From: Mycolicibacterium helvum
Lineage (GTDB): Bacteria > Actinomycetota > Actinomycetes > Mycobacteriales > Mycobacteriaceae
Assembly (NCBI RefSeq): GCF_010731895.1
Contig: NZ_AP022596.1
Coordinates: 2,666,001 to 2,730,000, forward strand
Length of the DNA stretch: 64,000 bases
Reading direction: 5' to 3'
Shown here: positions 42,540 through 51,097 of the stretch, one piece after another
Position numbering within the stretch: position 1 is the first letter of the stretch
How the letters are laid out: each line of letters opens with the position of its first letter
Position numbers and translations under genes: made by a program
Notes under the pieces: model-generated
The model's database searches: none
What the model was told of the DNA's origin: nothing
What the model saw: only the letters and a program-made list of their open reading frames with translations

Positions 42540-43855
42540 GGCGAAACAGGTAGCGCGGGAATGCGATCGATCAGGTGTCCGTACTTTTCGCGGGCCCGCT
42601 CGATGCGGTTGGTCAAGAACTCGCTGGGCCAGACCGGATCTTCGGCCTCGTACTCTTTGAGGATCTGACGGGCGAGGTTGACCTTGTGTGCCTCCGTGGG
42701 CCCGTCGGCCAGGCCCAGCGTGATCCCACCGAGCAGCGCACTGGTCAGCGGCATCTGGTCGGTCAGCCCGAGGCCGCCGTGCACCTGGATCGCGCGCAGG
42801 CCGATGGACTTGAGTACGTTCGAGGTTTGGATCTTGCAGGCCGCGATCTCCTCGCGCGCGGCACGTTCGCCTGCGGTATCGACGAGCCAGGCGGCGTGCA
42901 ACACCATCAGGCGGAACTGGGTCAGCTCGACGAAGGAGTCGGCGACGAACTCCTGGATCAGCTGCTTGTCGGCAAGCAGACTGCCCTGGGTGAAGCGACT
43001 TTTCGCGCGCCGGGCCATCATGTCGATGGCGCGCTGCGCCACCCCGATCGAGCGCATCGCGTGGTGCAGGCGGCCGCCGGCCAACCGGGACTGCGCGACG
43101 TGGAAGCCCTGCCCCTCCCCGCCCAGCATCGCCGATGCGGGCACCCGGACATTGTCGTAGTGCACGAGGGAATGGCCGGGGTCGTGGGGGTGCGAGCCAA
43201 CCAGGTGGTGTGTGGCTTCGATGTTCACCCCGGGGGTGTCGGCAGGCACCAGGAACGTCGACGCCCCCGTGTGCACAGGCACGTCGGGATCGGTGATCGC
43301 TACGACGATGAAGAACGACGCCACCGTTGCGTTGGACGACCAGTACTTGCGGCCGTTGATGATCCAGTCTGCGTCTTCTCCTGAACCGTCGCGGACCGCG
43401 CGGGTGGTGAACACCCGCGGATCGGAGCCGCCTTGCGGTTCGGTCATCGAGAAGGTCGAGAAGATCTCGCCGGACAGCAGGCCGGTCAGGTAACGGTCCT
43501 TCTGCGCACTCGTGCCGAACCGGGCGAGGATCTCCGCGTTACCGGTGTCGGGAGCCTGCGTGCCGAAGATGATCGATGACCATGTTGCGCGGCCGAGGAT
43601 TTCGTTGATCAGCGTGAGCTTGACCGCGCCGAAACCCTGCCCGCCCAGCTCAGGCCCGAGGTGTGGCGCCCACAGACCCTGGTCACGGACCCGCTGCTTG
43701 AGCGGGTCGACGATCCGGCGGCGCTCCTCATTGAGCGGCAAGAATTCGCAACTGGGGAAGATCACTTCGAGCGGTTCGATGTCCTCGCGGACGAAGTTCC
43801 GGATCCACTCGAGCTTCTCCTCGAACTCCGGCTCGGTGGAAAAATCCCATGCCAT
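42536..43855 (-). CDS. Acyl-CoA dehydrogenase family protein, ACAD10/11-like (second locus)
   Basis: A 439-residue flavoprotein. The ACAD layout shows FSMTEPQGGSDPRVFTTRAV, FTQGSLLADKQLIQEFVADS and LRAIQVHGGLGLTDQMPL. It ends with LGLADGPTEAHKVNLARQIL, i.e. the DGPxExH variant of the C-terminal motif seen in ACAD10/11-type proteins and in the first-locus paralogue at 25250. It is longer than that one, mostly at the N-terminus. It starts 11 bp after the SDR stop and overlaps the TetR start. Confidence 0.9.
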   Translation of the reverse strand: MAWDFSTEPEFEEKLEWIRNFVREDIEPLEVIFPSCEFLPLNEERRRIVDPLKQRVRDQGLWAPHLGPELGGQGFGAVKLTLINEILGRATWSSIIFGTQAPDTGNAEILARFGTSAQKDRYLTGLLSGEIFSTFSMTEPQGGSDPRVFTTRAVRDGSGEDADWIINGRKYWSSNATVASFFIVVAITDPDVPVHTGASTFLVPADTPGVNIEATHHLVGSHPHDPGHSLVHYDNVRVPASAMLGGEGQGFHVAQSRLAGGRLHHAMRSIGVAQRAIDMMARRAKSRFTQGSLLADKQLIQEFVADSFVELTQFRLMVLHAAWLVDTAGERAAREEIAACKIQTSNVLKSIGLRAIQVHGGLGLTDQMPLTSALLGGITLGLADGPTEAHKVNLARQILKEYEAEDPVWPSEFLTNRIERAREKYGHLIDRIPALPVSP

Positions 43856-43866
43856 TGCGTGACTCC

Positions 43867-44625
43867 TTAGGGGATGCCGCCGTCGGCCCGAAGGATCGAC
43901 CCGGTGGTGAAGCTGGATGCGTCCGACATCAAGAACAATGCGGCGCCGATGATTTCAGCGGGCTCGCCAGCCCGCTGCAGGGCGTGCCGGCCGAACGGAT
44001 TCTCAGTGCCGAAGTCCCACGCCTTGCTGATGTCAGTTAAAAAGGGCCCCGGCATCAGGGTGTTGACGCGCACGGTCGGCCCGAAGGCCGCGGCCAGACC
44101 TTCGGTCATCGCGTTCAGGCCGGCTTTGGATGCGGCGTACGGAATGAACGACGGATGCGGCCGCAACGATCCGTGGGTGCTGACGTTGATGATGACCCCG
44201 CCGCCGTCGGCGACCATGCGTTCGCCCACTAGTGCCGAAAGCCGGAACGGCCCTTTGAGATTGAGGTTGACCACGGCATCGAACAGTTTTTCGCTGACGT
44301 TGGTCAACTTGTCGTAGGTCGGTGACATACCGGCGTTGTTCACTAGCACGTCAAGCTTGCCGAACCGGTCGTAAACCGCCGACACCAGCCCATCCAGCTC
44401 GTCCCAGCGGCCGACGTGCACACCGTATGGCATTGCAGTGCGGCCGGTTTCGCCCTCGATCTCCTTGGCTGTCGCTACGCACGAGTCGTACTTGCGGCTG
44501 GCGATGACCACGTCGGCGCCGCAGCGCGCGGCGGCCAGCGCCATCTCGCGGCCCAGCCCGCGGCTGCCGCCCGTGATCAGTACCACCCGGCCGGTCAGGT
44601 CGAAAAGTTCATCTGCATAGCCCAT
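43867..44625 (-). CDS. Short-chain dehydrogenase/reductase (second APH operon)
   Basis: A 252-residue SDR with cofactor motif TGGSRGLG (about residues 18-25), VLVNNAGMSP, and the catalytic YAASKAG (about 161-167). The C-terminus ends RADGGIP. The start ATG 44623-44625 directly abuts the kinase stop (44626). It corresponds by order to the SDR of the first operon at 24492, so each APH/ACAD pair carries an SDR. Which cofactor (NAD or NADP) cannot be settled from the Gly-motif alone. Confidence 0.9.
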   Translation of the reverse strand: MGYADELFDLTGRVVLITGGSRGLGREMALAAARCGADVVIASRKYDSCVATAKEIEGETGRTAMPYGVHVGRWDELDGLVSAVYDRFGKLDVLVNNAGMSPTYDKLTNVSEKLFDAVVNLNLKGPFRLSALVGERMVADGGGVIINVSTHGSLRPHPSFIPYAASKAGLNAMTEGLAAAFGPTVRVNTLMPGPFLTDISKAWDFGTENPFGRHALQRAGEPAEIIGAALFLMSDASSFTTGSILRADGGIP

Positions 44626-45669
44626 TTAGGCCGCCTCCCCAGACTGCACCAATTCGGCGGCGGTGGCGATCAGACCGGGCACCATGGCGCCGAATGCCTC
44701 GGTCATTGTCGGGTCGCCCTTGCCGCTGGTGACCGCGGCAGCATATGTCTTCTCCAGCACGATGCCCAGCTTCCAGTTCGCCAGCACGAGGTAGTAGTGG
44801 ATGTTTTCCGTCGACAGGCCGCTGATCGCCTCGTAGTGCGCCAGCAGCTCACTACGCGTCGGCATGCCCGCCATCGGCAGGTAGAAGCCACCGTCCTTCG
44901 GCTGCTCGCCGTCATAGCCCAGCAGCGCCCACGCGACGTCGAGCAGCGGGTCGCCGATGGTGGTCATCTCCCAGTCCACGATCGCGGCCAGCCGCCCCGG
45001 TGCCCCGTGGGCGTACATGACATTGGCGAACTGGTAGTCGCCGTGCATGATGCCGGGCGTGAAGTGCGCGGGCCGGTTATTGCCCAACCACTCCGATGCG
45101 ACGTCCAGGCCGGGCAGTTCGCGCACCTGAAACGCGGATAGGAAGGACAGCCAGCGGTCCACCTGACGTTCGTGGAAGTTGTCGGGCCTACCGAACCCCT
45201 CGAGCCCCTGGGCCTTCCAATCGAGTCGGCCGAGTTTGGCTGCGCCTTCGACGAGCTGGAACGCGAGGTCCCGGCGAGCGCCGAGATCGGTGTCGAATGG
45301 CGTCTCCCAGCCGCCGTCCATTGGGCTCCAACCGTCGACCTCCTTCATCAGGTAGAAGGGTTTACCCAGCACCGCACCGCTCTCGTCGGCGGCGATCAGC
45401 TCGGCATGCGGCACGTCGGTGCCCGCCAGGGCGCGTTCCAGCCGAATCTCGCGGAGCAGCTCGCCCAGCCGCCGGTCGTCGGCGCGGGGGCCGGGCATCC
45501 GCAGCACCATGTCCTGACCGCCGCGGGTGATCCGATAGAGCATGTTCTGCGAGCCGCCCTTGAGAACCTCGGCGGCGGGCTCCTCGCCGGCACCGGGGGT
45601 CTCTTGGGTGTCGAGCCACCGGCCGAGTGTCGCGGTGTCCAGGTCGACGGGGTTTTCCGTTCTTGTCAT
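44626..45669 (-). CDS. APH-fold phosphotransferase (second APH operon, first gene)
   Basis: A 347-residue kinase-like protein. Brenner's motif HGDYQFANVMY and the following IVDWEMTTIGDPLLDVAW are intact; the ATP lobe shows LKGGSQNMLYRI and MVLRMPGP. It is a paralogue of the 26425 and 48636 proteins. The start at ATG 45667-45669 (MTRTENPVDL) is chosen because it places the palindrome and promoter just upstream; the longer frame to 45702 adds 11 residues covering that palindrome. First gene of the five-gene operon. Confidence 0.85.
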   Translation of the reverse strand: MTRTENPVDLDTATLGRWLDTQETPGAGEEPAAEVLKGGSQNMLYRITRGGQDMVLRMPGPRADDRRLGELLREIRLERALAGTDVPHAELIAADESGAVLGKPFYLMKEVDGWSPMDGGWETPFDTDLGARRDLAFQLVEGAAKLGRLDWKAQGLEGFGRPDNFHERQVDRWLSFLSAFQVRELPGLDVASEWLGNNRPAHFTPGIMHGDYQFANVMYAHGAPGRLAAIVDWEMTTIGDPLLDVAWALLGYDGEQPKDGGFYLPMAGMPTRSELLAHYEAISGLSTENIHYYLVLANWKLGIVLEKTYAAAVTSGKGDPTMTEAFGAMVPGLIATAAELVQSGEAA

Positions 45670-45691
45670 GGAAATCCTCACTCTCGTCGTG

Positions 45692-45706
45692 GAGAATAGC
45701 ATTCTC
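45692..45706. promoter_or_regulatory. Perfect 6+3+6 inverted repeat between divergent operons
   Basis: GAGAAT-AGC-ATTCTC. It lies 22 bp before the APH start (minus strand) and 51 bp before the CoA-transferase start (plus strand), so a bound regulator could control both. The TetR protein of the same operon is the natural candidate. Confidence 0.65.
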
Positions 45707-45757
45707 GTGACGTCGAGCCGCTAGCGTTGGCGAGCGCAGTGAGCGAAAGGGGCGACG

Positions 45758-46918
45758 ATGACCGGTCCGCTGGATGGCATCAGAGTTGTCGAGCTTGGGG
45801 TGTGGGTCGCCGGACCGGCCGCCGGGGGAATCCTGGCGGACTGGGGCGCCGACGTCGTGAAGATCGAACCGCCTACCGGTGACCCGGCCCGGCAGTTCGG
45901 CCGGATGCTCGGTCTCGACGACGGCAGCAACCCGCCGTTCGAGATGGACAACCGGTCCAAGCGCAGCATCGTGGTTGACCTGACCACCGACGGCGGCCTG
46001 GCAACAGCGCGCCAATTACTCGAGGGTGCGGACGTTTTCGTCACCAACGTGCGCCCCGATGCGCTGGCTCGGCTCGACCTGGATTATCCGAAGGTGGCCG
46101 CGCTCAACCCCGGCCTGGTGTACGGCCTGATCACCGGATACGGCGAGACGGGTCCGGAAGTCAACCGCCCGGCCTACGACGTCGCGGCGTTCTGGGCCCG
46201 GTCCGGGGTGGCCGACCTGCTCACCCGTCCAGGCGACAGCCCGCCCTTCCAACGCGGCGGTATGGGTGACCATATGACCGGCATGACACTGGCTGCCGCC
46301 ATCAACGCCGCGCTCGTTGCGCGCGGCCGCACTGGCGAGGGGCAGCTGGTCACCACCTCGCTGTACCGTCAGGGCACTTACACCGTGAGCTTCGACCTCA
46401 ACACGTTCTTGCTGAGCGGGCGGCCCATTGCGATCGGCCAGCGCGAGACCATGTTCAACCCGTGCATGAACAACTATCTGGCGGCCGACGGGCGCCGGTT
46501 CTGGATTGTCGGGTTGGAGGCCGACCGGCACTGGCCATCGCTGTGCCGGGCGGTGGGCCATCCGGAATGGTTGAGTGACAACCGATTTGCCACCGCCCGC
46601 GACCGGGCGATCAACTCCCGTGAGCTCATCGCGGCACTCGACGAGATCTTCGCGACCAAGCCGCTGGCGCAGTGGGCGCAAGCATTCGACGATGAACCCG
46701 AGCTGTTCTGGTCTCCGGTGAACTCGATGGAAGACGTCCTCGGTGACGAGCAGTTCCACGCTGCAGGCGGTCTGGTCGACGTTCCCGACGATGGCGGGTC
46801 GCTGCCGATGATCGCCACACCGGCCGATTTCCATGGCACGCCATGGGCGCCGCGGTCGGCCGCCCCGAAGCTCGGTGAGCACACCGAGGAGATCCTGGCC
46901 GAGCTAGGCGGCCGCTAA
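45758..46918 (+). CDS. Class III (CaiB/BaiF) CoA-transferase
   Basis: A 386-residue enzyme. The N-terminal pattern MTGPLDGIRVVELGVWVAGP and GADVVKIEPPTGDPAR and the later NRSKRSIVVDL-type segment (NRSKRSI) are family signatures. It transfers CoA between acyl-CoA and a free acid, so it can activate the substrate of the opposite APH-SDR-ACAD operon, a role that LvaE (a synthetase) has in Pseudomonas. It is divergent from the APH gene with a shared 88-bp control region, and its 3' end overlaps the convergent zinc-peptidase gene by 15 bp. Confidence 0.9.
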   Translation: MTGPLDGIRVVELGVWVAGPAAGGILADWGADVVKIEPPTGDPARQFGRMLGLDDGSNPPFEMDNRSKRSIVVDLTTDGGLATARQLLEGADVFVTNVRPDALARLDLDYPKVAALNPGLVYGLITGYGETGPEVNRPAYDVAAFWARSGVADLLTRPGDSPPFQRGGMGDHMTGMTLAAAINAALVARGRTGEGQLVTTSLYRQGTYTVSFDLNTFLLSGRPIAIGQRETMFNPCMNNYLAADGRRFWIVGLEADRHWPSLCRAVGHPEWLSDNRFATARDRAINSRELIAALDEIFATKPLAQWAQAFDDEPELFWSPVNSMEDVLGDEQFHAAGGLVDVPDDGGSLPMIATPADFHGTPWAPRSAAPKLGEHTEEILAELGGR

Positions 46919-47965
46919 CCCCCGCAGCACGGCGTGCACGAACCCCAACTTGTCGGCCACCGGCTGGCTGATCTCGAACGGGTACAGCGGGCCCTTGCCC
47001 ATCGCGGTGTTGACTCGGTTGAAGAACAGTGAGATCCACTTCCAGTCGTCGAGCAGCCGCTGGATCGGCGCCTCGGCGTAGGACTCCAGCGGGACGACAT
47101 CGCGCGGCGCGGCGAAGCGCACCCGGTCGGCATGTAACACCATGCCCGCTTCCCGGCTGGTGTCGATGGTGTCGGTGATGTGCAGGTAGTGCGCGAAGCA
47201 CTCGGCGAAGTCCTCCCACGGATGCATGGTGGCGTACTCCGAGATGAATGATGACCGCCAGTCGGCCGGTGCGCCGAATTCGTAATGCCGGGTCAGGGCG
47301 TCGGCGTAGCTGGCTCGCTCGTCGCCGAACAGTTCGCGACAGCGCGCCAGGTAACGCTGCGCGCCCACGCCAGTCTCGACGAGGACGTTCTGGTAGTAGT
47401 GGCCGGCTTCGTGACGGAAGTGGCCCAGCATGGTGCGGTATGGCTCGCCCAGCTGTACCCGCAGTGATTCCCGGTATGCGTCAAGGGATTCCACCAGATC
47501 GATGGTGATCACCCCACCCGCGTGCCCGATCATGATTCGCTCGCTGGTGCTGTAACTGGACAACAGGTCGAAGGCCAGGCCACCGTCGCGCTGCCAGTAC
47601 GGCTCGACCGGTAGGCCGAGTTCGTCGAGCTGGTAGACCAGCCGGCGCAACGCCTGGGTGGCCGGCAGCAGCTTCTCGCGGGCGATCGTGTCGTCGGGGT
47701 CGGGTTCGCGCCGGATCAGCGCATGGGCCAGGCACCGGCCCCGGGCCGTGACTCCCGCCGACTCCGATGCCAGCCAGTTGCAGGCCAGCGGTGTGGACTG
47801 GGTGCAGCGCGTCCACCTGACGCCGTCGACCATCGCCGCCCCATCGCTCAGCGCCACCATCGACCTGCTCGGCAGATGCAGGCCCACCGGGGTGCCGCAC
47901 GACTGACACGCGCTGCCCTCGAAGGGAACGAAGTCGCGGCACACCGGACAGACGAAGGCGCGCAT
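46904..47965 (-). CDS. Putative zinc metallopeptidase with N-terminal zinc ribbon
   Basis: A 353-residue protein. Residues 1-30 form a zinc ribbon with CPVC (C6, C9) and CQSC (C20, C23). The catalytic motif is HEAGH (H185-H189, in GHFRHEAGHYY). After it, EDFAECFAHYLHITDT has a Glu and His that could be the third ligand set. This is a gluzincin-like family (putative zinc-binding metallopeptidase, Pfam type Peptidase_Mx-like). No signal peptide is seen, so it is cytoplasmic. The substrate is unknown. Confidence 0.82.
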   Translation of the reverse strand: MRAFVCPVCRDFVPFEGSACQSCGTPVGLHLPSRSMVALSDGAAMVDGVRWTRCTQSTPLACNWLASESAGVTARGRCLAHALIRREPDPDDTIAREKLLPATQALRRLVYQLDELGLPVEPYWQRDGGLAFDLLSSYSTSERIMIGHAGGVITIDLVESLDAYRESLRVQLGEPYRTMLGHFRHEAGHYYQNVLVETGVGAQRYLARCRELFGDERASYADALTRHYEFGAPADWRSSFISEYATMHPWEDFAECFAHYLHITDTIDTSREAGMVLHADRVRFAAPRDVVPLESYAEAPIQRLLDDWKWISLFFNRVNTAMGKGPLYPFEISQPVADKLGFVHAVLRGLAAA

Positions 47966-48013
47966 GGGCCTTATCGTTGCACGGGCGTCAGCACCGAAAG
48001 GACTATCTCACTC

Positions 48014-48622
48014 ATGCAGTTGCTGCTTGTCAGGCATGCGTTGCCGCACCGGACCGAGGCCGGCGAAGGAGCCGATCCCGAACTGTCCGGGCAAGGCTGG
48101 CAGCAGGCTGCGCGCCTGCCAGAAGCGCTGGCCCGATTCCCGATCACCCGGCTGGTCAGCAGCCCGCAACGGCGCGCGATCCAGACCGCTGAACCCGTGG
48201 CGCAGGCCCGCGAGCTGACCCTCGACGTCGACGACCGGCTCGCCGAGTACGACCGCGGCATGTCCCACTACGTGCCGATCGAACAGGTGCGCACCGAACG
48301 GCCCGAAGAGTGGGCCCGGATGGCGGAGGGCAAGCTACCCAGCAGCGTCGACGAGCACGAGTTCCGCGGCCGGGTAGGCGCGGCGCTATCGGACATCGTC
48401 GCCGCCGCCGGACACGAGGACACGGTGGCCGTGTTCAGCCACGGCGGGGTGATCAACGTGATTCTGCACGAGCTGCTGGGCACCCAACGACTGCTGTCAT
48501 TCCCGATCGACTACGTGTCGATCACCCGCCTGCTCTATGCCCGCAACGGGTTCGGCACCGTGGCGGCGGTGAACACCACCGAGCACGTCTGGGACCTCCT
48601 ACCGCGCAATCAACGCTATTAG
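48014..48622 (+). CDS. Histidine phosphatase superfamily protein
   Basis: A 202-residue phosphoglycerate mutase-like protein with the catalytic RHG-type variant LLVRHALPHRTE (residues 4-15), the second histidine in VFSHGGVINVIL, and conserved SPQRRAIQTAEP. The usual RHG is RHA here, which is common in the family. The start at ATG 48014 is preceded by AAAGGAC. It is followed 13 bp later by a FadE36-type kinase gene, and the two probably form an operon. Substrate unknown. Confidence 0.87.
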   Translation: MQLLLVRHALPHRTEAGEGADPELSGQGWQQAARLPEALARFPITRLVSSPQRRAIQTAEPVAQARELTLDVDDRLAEYDRGMSHYVPIEQVRTERPEEWARMAEGKLPSSVDEHEFRGRVGAALSDIVAAAGHEDTVAVFSHGGVINVILHELLGTQRLLSFPIDYVSITRLLYARNGFGTVAAVNTTEHVWDLLPRNQRY

Positions 48623-48635
48623 CTATACATAGCTG

Positions 48636-49661
48636 GTGACTTCACTAGACGGGCTCGACCTGGCAGCACTGGACCGGCATCTGCGGGCAGTGGGGATCCC
48701 GCGCACCGGGGAGCTGCGGGGCAAGTTCATCTCCGGCGGTCGTTCCAACCTGACTTTCCTGGTCTTCGACGACGCCTCCACCTGGGTGCTGCGGCGCCCG
48801 CCACTGCACGGGCTCACGCCGTCTGCTCACGACATGGGCCGCGAATATCGCGTGGTGGCTGCGCTGGCCGACAGCCCGGTGCCGGTGGCACCGGCGGTGA
48901 CGATGCGCGATGACGACTCCGTGCTGGGTGCGCCATTCCAGATGGTCGAGTACGTGGCGGGCAACGTGGTTCGCAGCCGGACCGACCTGGACGCCCTCGG
49001 TGGTCCCGACGTGGTCAGCGCGTCGGTCGACAGTCTGATCCGGGTTCTCGTCGATCTGCACGAGGTCGACCCCGCTGCCGTGGGCTTAAGTGACTTCGGC
49101 AAGCCGAGCGGCTATCTGGAACGGCAAGTGCGGCGATGGGGTTCGCAGTGGCAGCATGTCCGGCTGCCCGACGACCCGCGCAACGGCGATGTCGAGCGGC
49201 TGCACGCCAAGCTGGCCGACGCGGTTCCCGAGCAGAGCCGCACCTCGATCGTGCACGGCGACTACCGCATCGACAACACTATTCTCGACGCCGATGACCC
49301 GACTGTTGTTCGCGCCGTGCTGGATTGGGAGATGTCCACCCTCGGTGACCCGCTCTCGGATGCGGCGCTGATGTGCGTGCACCGCGATCCGGCACTGAAT
49401 CTGATTCTCAACGAGGAGACGGCCTGGACCGCACCGCAGATGCCGTCGGCTGAGGAGCTTGCGCACCGCTATGCGGTGGCGTCCGGACATCCTCTGGCGC
49501 ACTGGGATTTTCAGATGGCGCTGGGGTATTTCAAGCTGGCGATCATCGCGGCGGGCATCGACTTCCGCCGGCGAATGGCGTCCGAGCGGTCCGACAACGA
49601 CGACCGCGCCGGGGAGGCGGTTGCCGTCCTGATCAGTCGCGGCCTGGAGACGCTGAGCTAG
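48636..49661 (+). CDS. APH-fold phosphotransferase, FadE36-type (Rv3761c-like)
   Basis: A 341-residue kinase-like protein: Brenner's motif HGDYRIDNTIL, then VLDWEMSTLGDPLSDAALM; N-terminal lobe GGRSNLTFLVFD and WVLRRPPLHG. In M. tuberculosis the counterpart Rv3761c was named FadE36, although it is a kinase-fold protein, not an acyl-CoA dehydrogenase. It is a third APH paralogue of this window but has no neighbouring ACAD gene; it may pair with an ACAD elsewhere. The start is GTG 48636. Its stop overlaps the convergent LapA-like gene by 4 bp. Confidence 0.85.
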   Translation: MTSLDGLDLAALDRHLRAVGIPRTGELRGKFISGGRSNLTFLVFDDASTWVLRRPPLHGLTPSAHDMGREYRVVAALADSPVPVAPAVTMRDDDSVLGAPFQMVEYVAGNVVRSRTDLDALGGPDVVSASVDSLIRVLVDLHEVDPAAVGLSDFGKPSGYLERQVRRWGSQWQHVRLPDDPRNGDVERLHAKLADAVPEQSRTSIVHGDYRIDNTILDADDPTVVRAVLDWEMSTLGDPLSDAALMCVHRDPALNLILNEETAWTAPQMPSAEELAHRYAVASGHPLAHWDFQMALGYFKLAIIAAGIDFRRRMASERSDNDDRAGEAVAVLISRGLETLS

Positions 49662-50032
49662 TTGCTCCTGGCGGCTTTGAGATTCTTCTTCGCCGCGCGG
49701 CGAAGTTGGAAGATCCGCGCCGCCCCCGCCAGCACGGTCACCAGGCCGCCGCACACCGCGGCCATGAGGATCGCCACCCCGGCCGGCAGCGACCAGCGCC
49801 AGCCCAGGAACGCGAATGACGTCGATTCGGTGTTTTGGGCGATGAAGATCAGCAGAATCGTCAGGATCAAGAATCCGACGATCAGCGAGGACCATAGTGC
49901 CGCGGCACGGGTGAATTTGACCTCGTTGACCGACGCCGCCGGGCTGGGTGCGGGCGGCTCCGAGGGCGGCGGCGCCGGGGTAACCGGCAGCGTCGGATCG
50001 TAGGGCGGGCCCGGAACTTCACTGCTCATCAC
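49658..50032 (-). CDS. LapA-like (DUF1049) small membrane protein (Rv3760-like)
   Basis: A 124-residue protein. A Pro-rich N-terminus (PPYDPTLPVTPAPPPSEPPA) precedes two membrane helices (about 47-67, LWSSLIVGFLILTILLIFIA, and 80-100). The FLGWRWSLPAGVAILMAAVC segment between and in the second helix is the LapA-domain pattern. The basic C-terminus (RRAAKKNLKAARSN) should be cytoplasmic. The counterpart in M. tuberculosis, Rv3760, lies in the same place beside proX. The function is not established. Confidence 0.8.
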   Translation of the reverse strand: MMSSEVPGPPYDPTLPVTPAPPPSEPPAPSPAASVNEVKFTRAAALWSSLIVGFLILTILLIFIAQNTESTSFAFLGWRWSLPAGVAILMAAVCGGLVTVLAGAARIFQLRRAAKKNLKAARSN

Positions 50033-50143
50033 ACTATCTTTGCCCGTTCTGAGCGATAAGGAAACAACCGGGGTTTAAACCTGGGCGGCTGGTGGTCACT
50101 GCCGCTACTGTCGGTGAAACACGTCAGGGGTGAAAGGACGCTC

Positions 50144-51097
50144 ATGAACGCGTCGCGGGGCGGAAAGCGACTGTGGTTGGCAGCAACTCTGTTCATGCTC
50201 GTCCTGCCGGTGGCAGCGGCCTGCGGCAGCGCCAATCCGCTTGGCGGCGGATCGGCGTCGGGTGATCTGAAAACCCTCGTCGTCGGCTCCGCGGACTTCC
50301 CGGAATCGAAGATCATCGCCGAGATCTACGCCCAGGCATTGGAAGCAAACGGTTTCACGGTCGGACGGCAATTCGGCATCGGCAGCCGCGAGACCTACAT
50401 TCCGGCGGTGCGCGATCATTCGATCGACCTGGTGCCCGAGTACACCGGAAATCTCTTGCAGTACTTCGATCCCAAGACGACGGTGACCACACCCGACGAG
50501 GTGGAGCTGGCGTTGTTCCGGGCGCTGCCGGGGGATCTGTCGATCCTCACTCCGTCACCGGCCAATGACACCGACACCGTTGCGGTTTCCGAATCTACGG
50601 CACAGAAGTGGAATCTCAAGACCATTGGTGATTTGGCGGCGCATTCCCCGGAGGTGAAGTTCGGTGCCCCCTCGGAGTTCCTGAACCGCACCGAGGGACT
50701 GCCGGGGCTAAAAGCCAAGTATGGCTTGGACATCAAGCCGGACAATTTCGTCGCGATCAGTGATGGAGGCGGCCCGGCCACGGTGCGCGCGCTGGTGGAC
50801 GGCACCGTCACTGCCGCCGATATTTTCAGTACCTCACCGGCGATCCCGCAGAACAAGCTGGTGGTGCTGGAGGATCCGAAGAACAACTTCCTGGCCGCCA
50901 ACGTGGTGCCGCTGGTCAGTTCGCAGAAGAAATCCGATGAGCTCAAAAAGGTGCTGGATGCGGTGTCGGCCAAGCTGAGCACGGAGGGCCTCATCGAACT
51001 GAACACCGCCGTGTCCGGGAACTCCGGGGTCGACCCCGACGAGGCCGCACGAAAGTGGATCCACGACAACGGTTTCGACAAGCCGATCGGGAAATAG
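50144..51097 (+). CDS. proX: Glycine betaine/proline-type ABC transporter substrate-binding lipoprotein ProX
   Basis: A 317-residue lipoprotein. The N-terminal signal ends with a lipobox VAAAC, giving lipidated C27. The mature part has the OpuAC-type fold: VVGSADFPESKIIAEIYAQA, VPEYTGNLLQYFDP and the later KFGAPSEFLNRTEGLPGLK. The ligand is probably a quaternary amine or related osmolyte, with osmoprotection as the family role. ATG 50144 follows GAAAGGAC. The proX-proV-proW-proZ order is that of Rv3759c-Rv3756c. It begins 111 bp after the divergent LapA-like start. Confidence 0.92.
   Translation: MNASRGGKRLWLAATLFMLVLPVAAACGSANPLGGGSASGDLKTLVVGSADFPESKIIAEIYAQALEANGFTVGRQFGIGSRETYIPAVRDHSIDLVPEYTGNLLQYFDPKTTVTTPDEVELALFRALPGDLSILTPSPANDTDTVAVSESTAQKWNLKTIGDLAAHSPEVKFGAPSEFLNRTEGLPGLKAKYGLDIKPDNFVAISDGGGPATVRALVDGTVTAADIFSTSPAIPQNKLVVLEDPKNNFLAANVVPLVSSQKKSDELKKVLDAVSAKLSTEGLIELNTAVSGNSGVDPDEAARKWIHDNGFDKPIGK

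Noticed and set aside
48636..49661. Acyl-CoA dehydrogenase FadE36
   Set aside because: The sequence has APH kinase motifs (HGDYRIDN and DWEMSTLGDP) and none of the ACAD motifs; the historical name is misleading.
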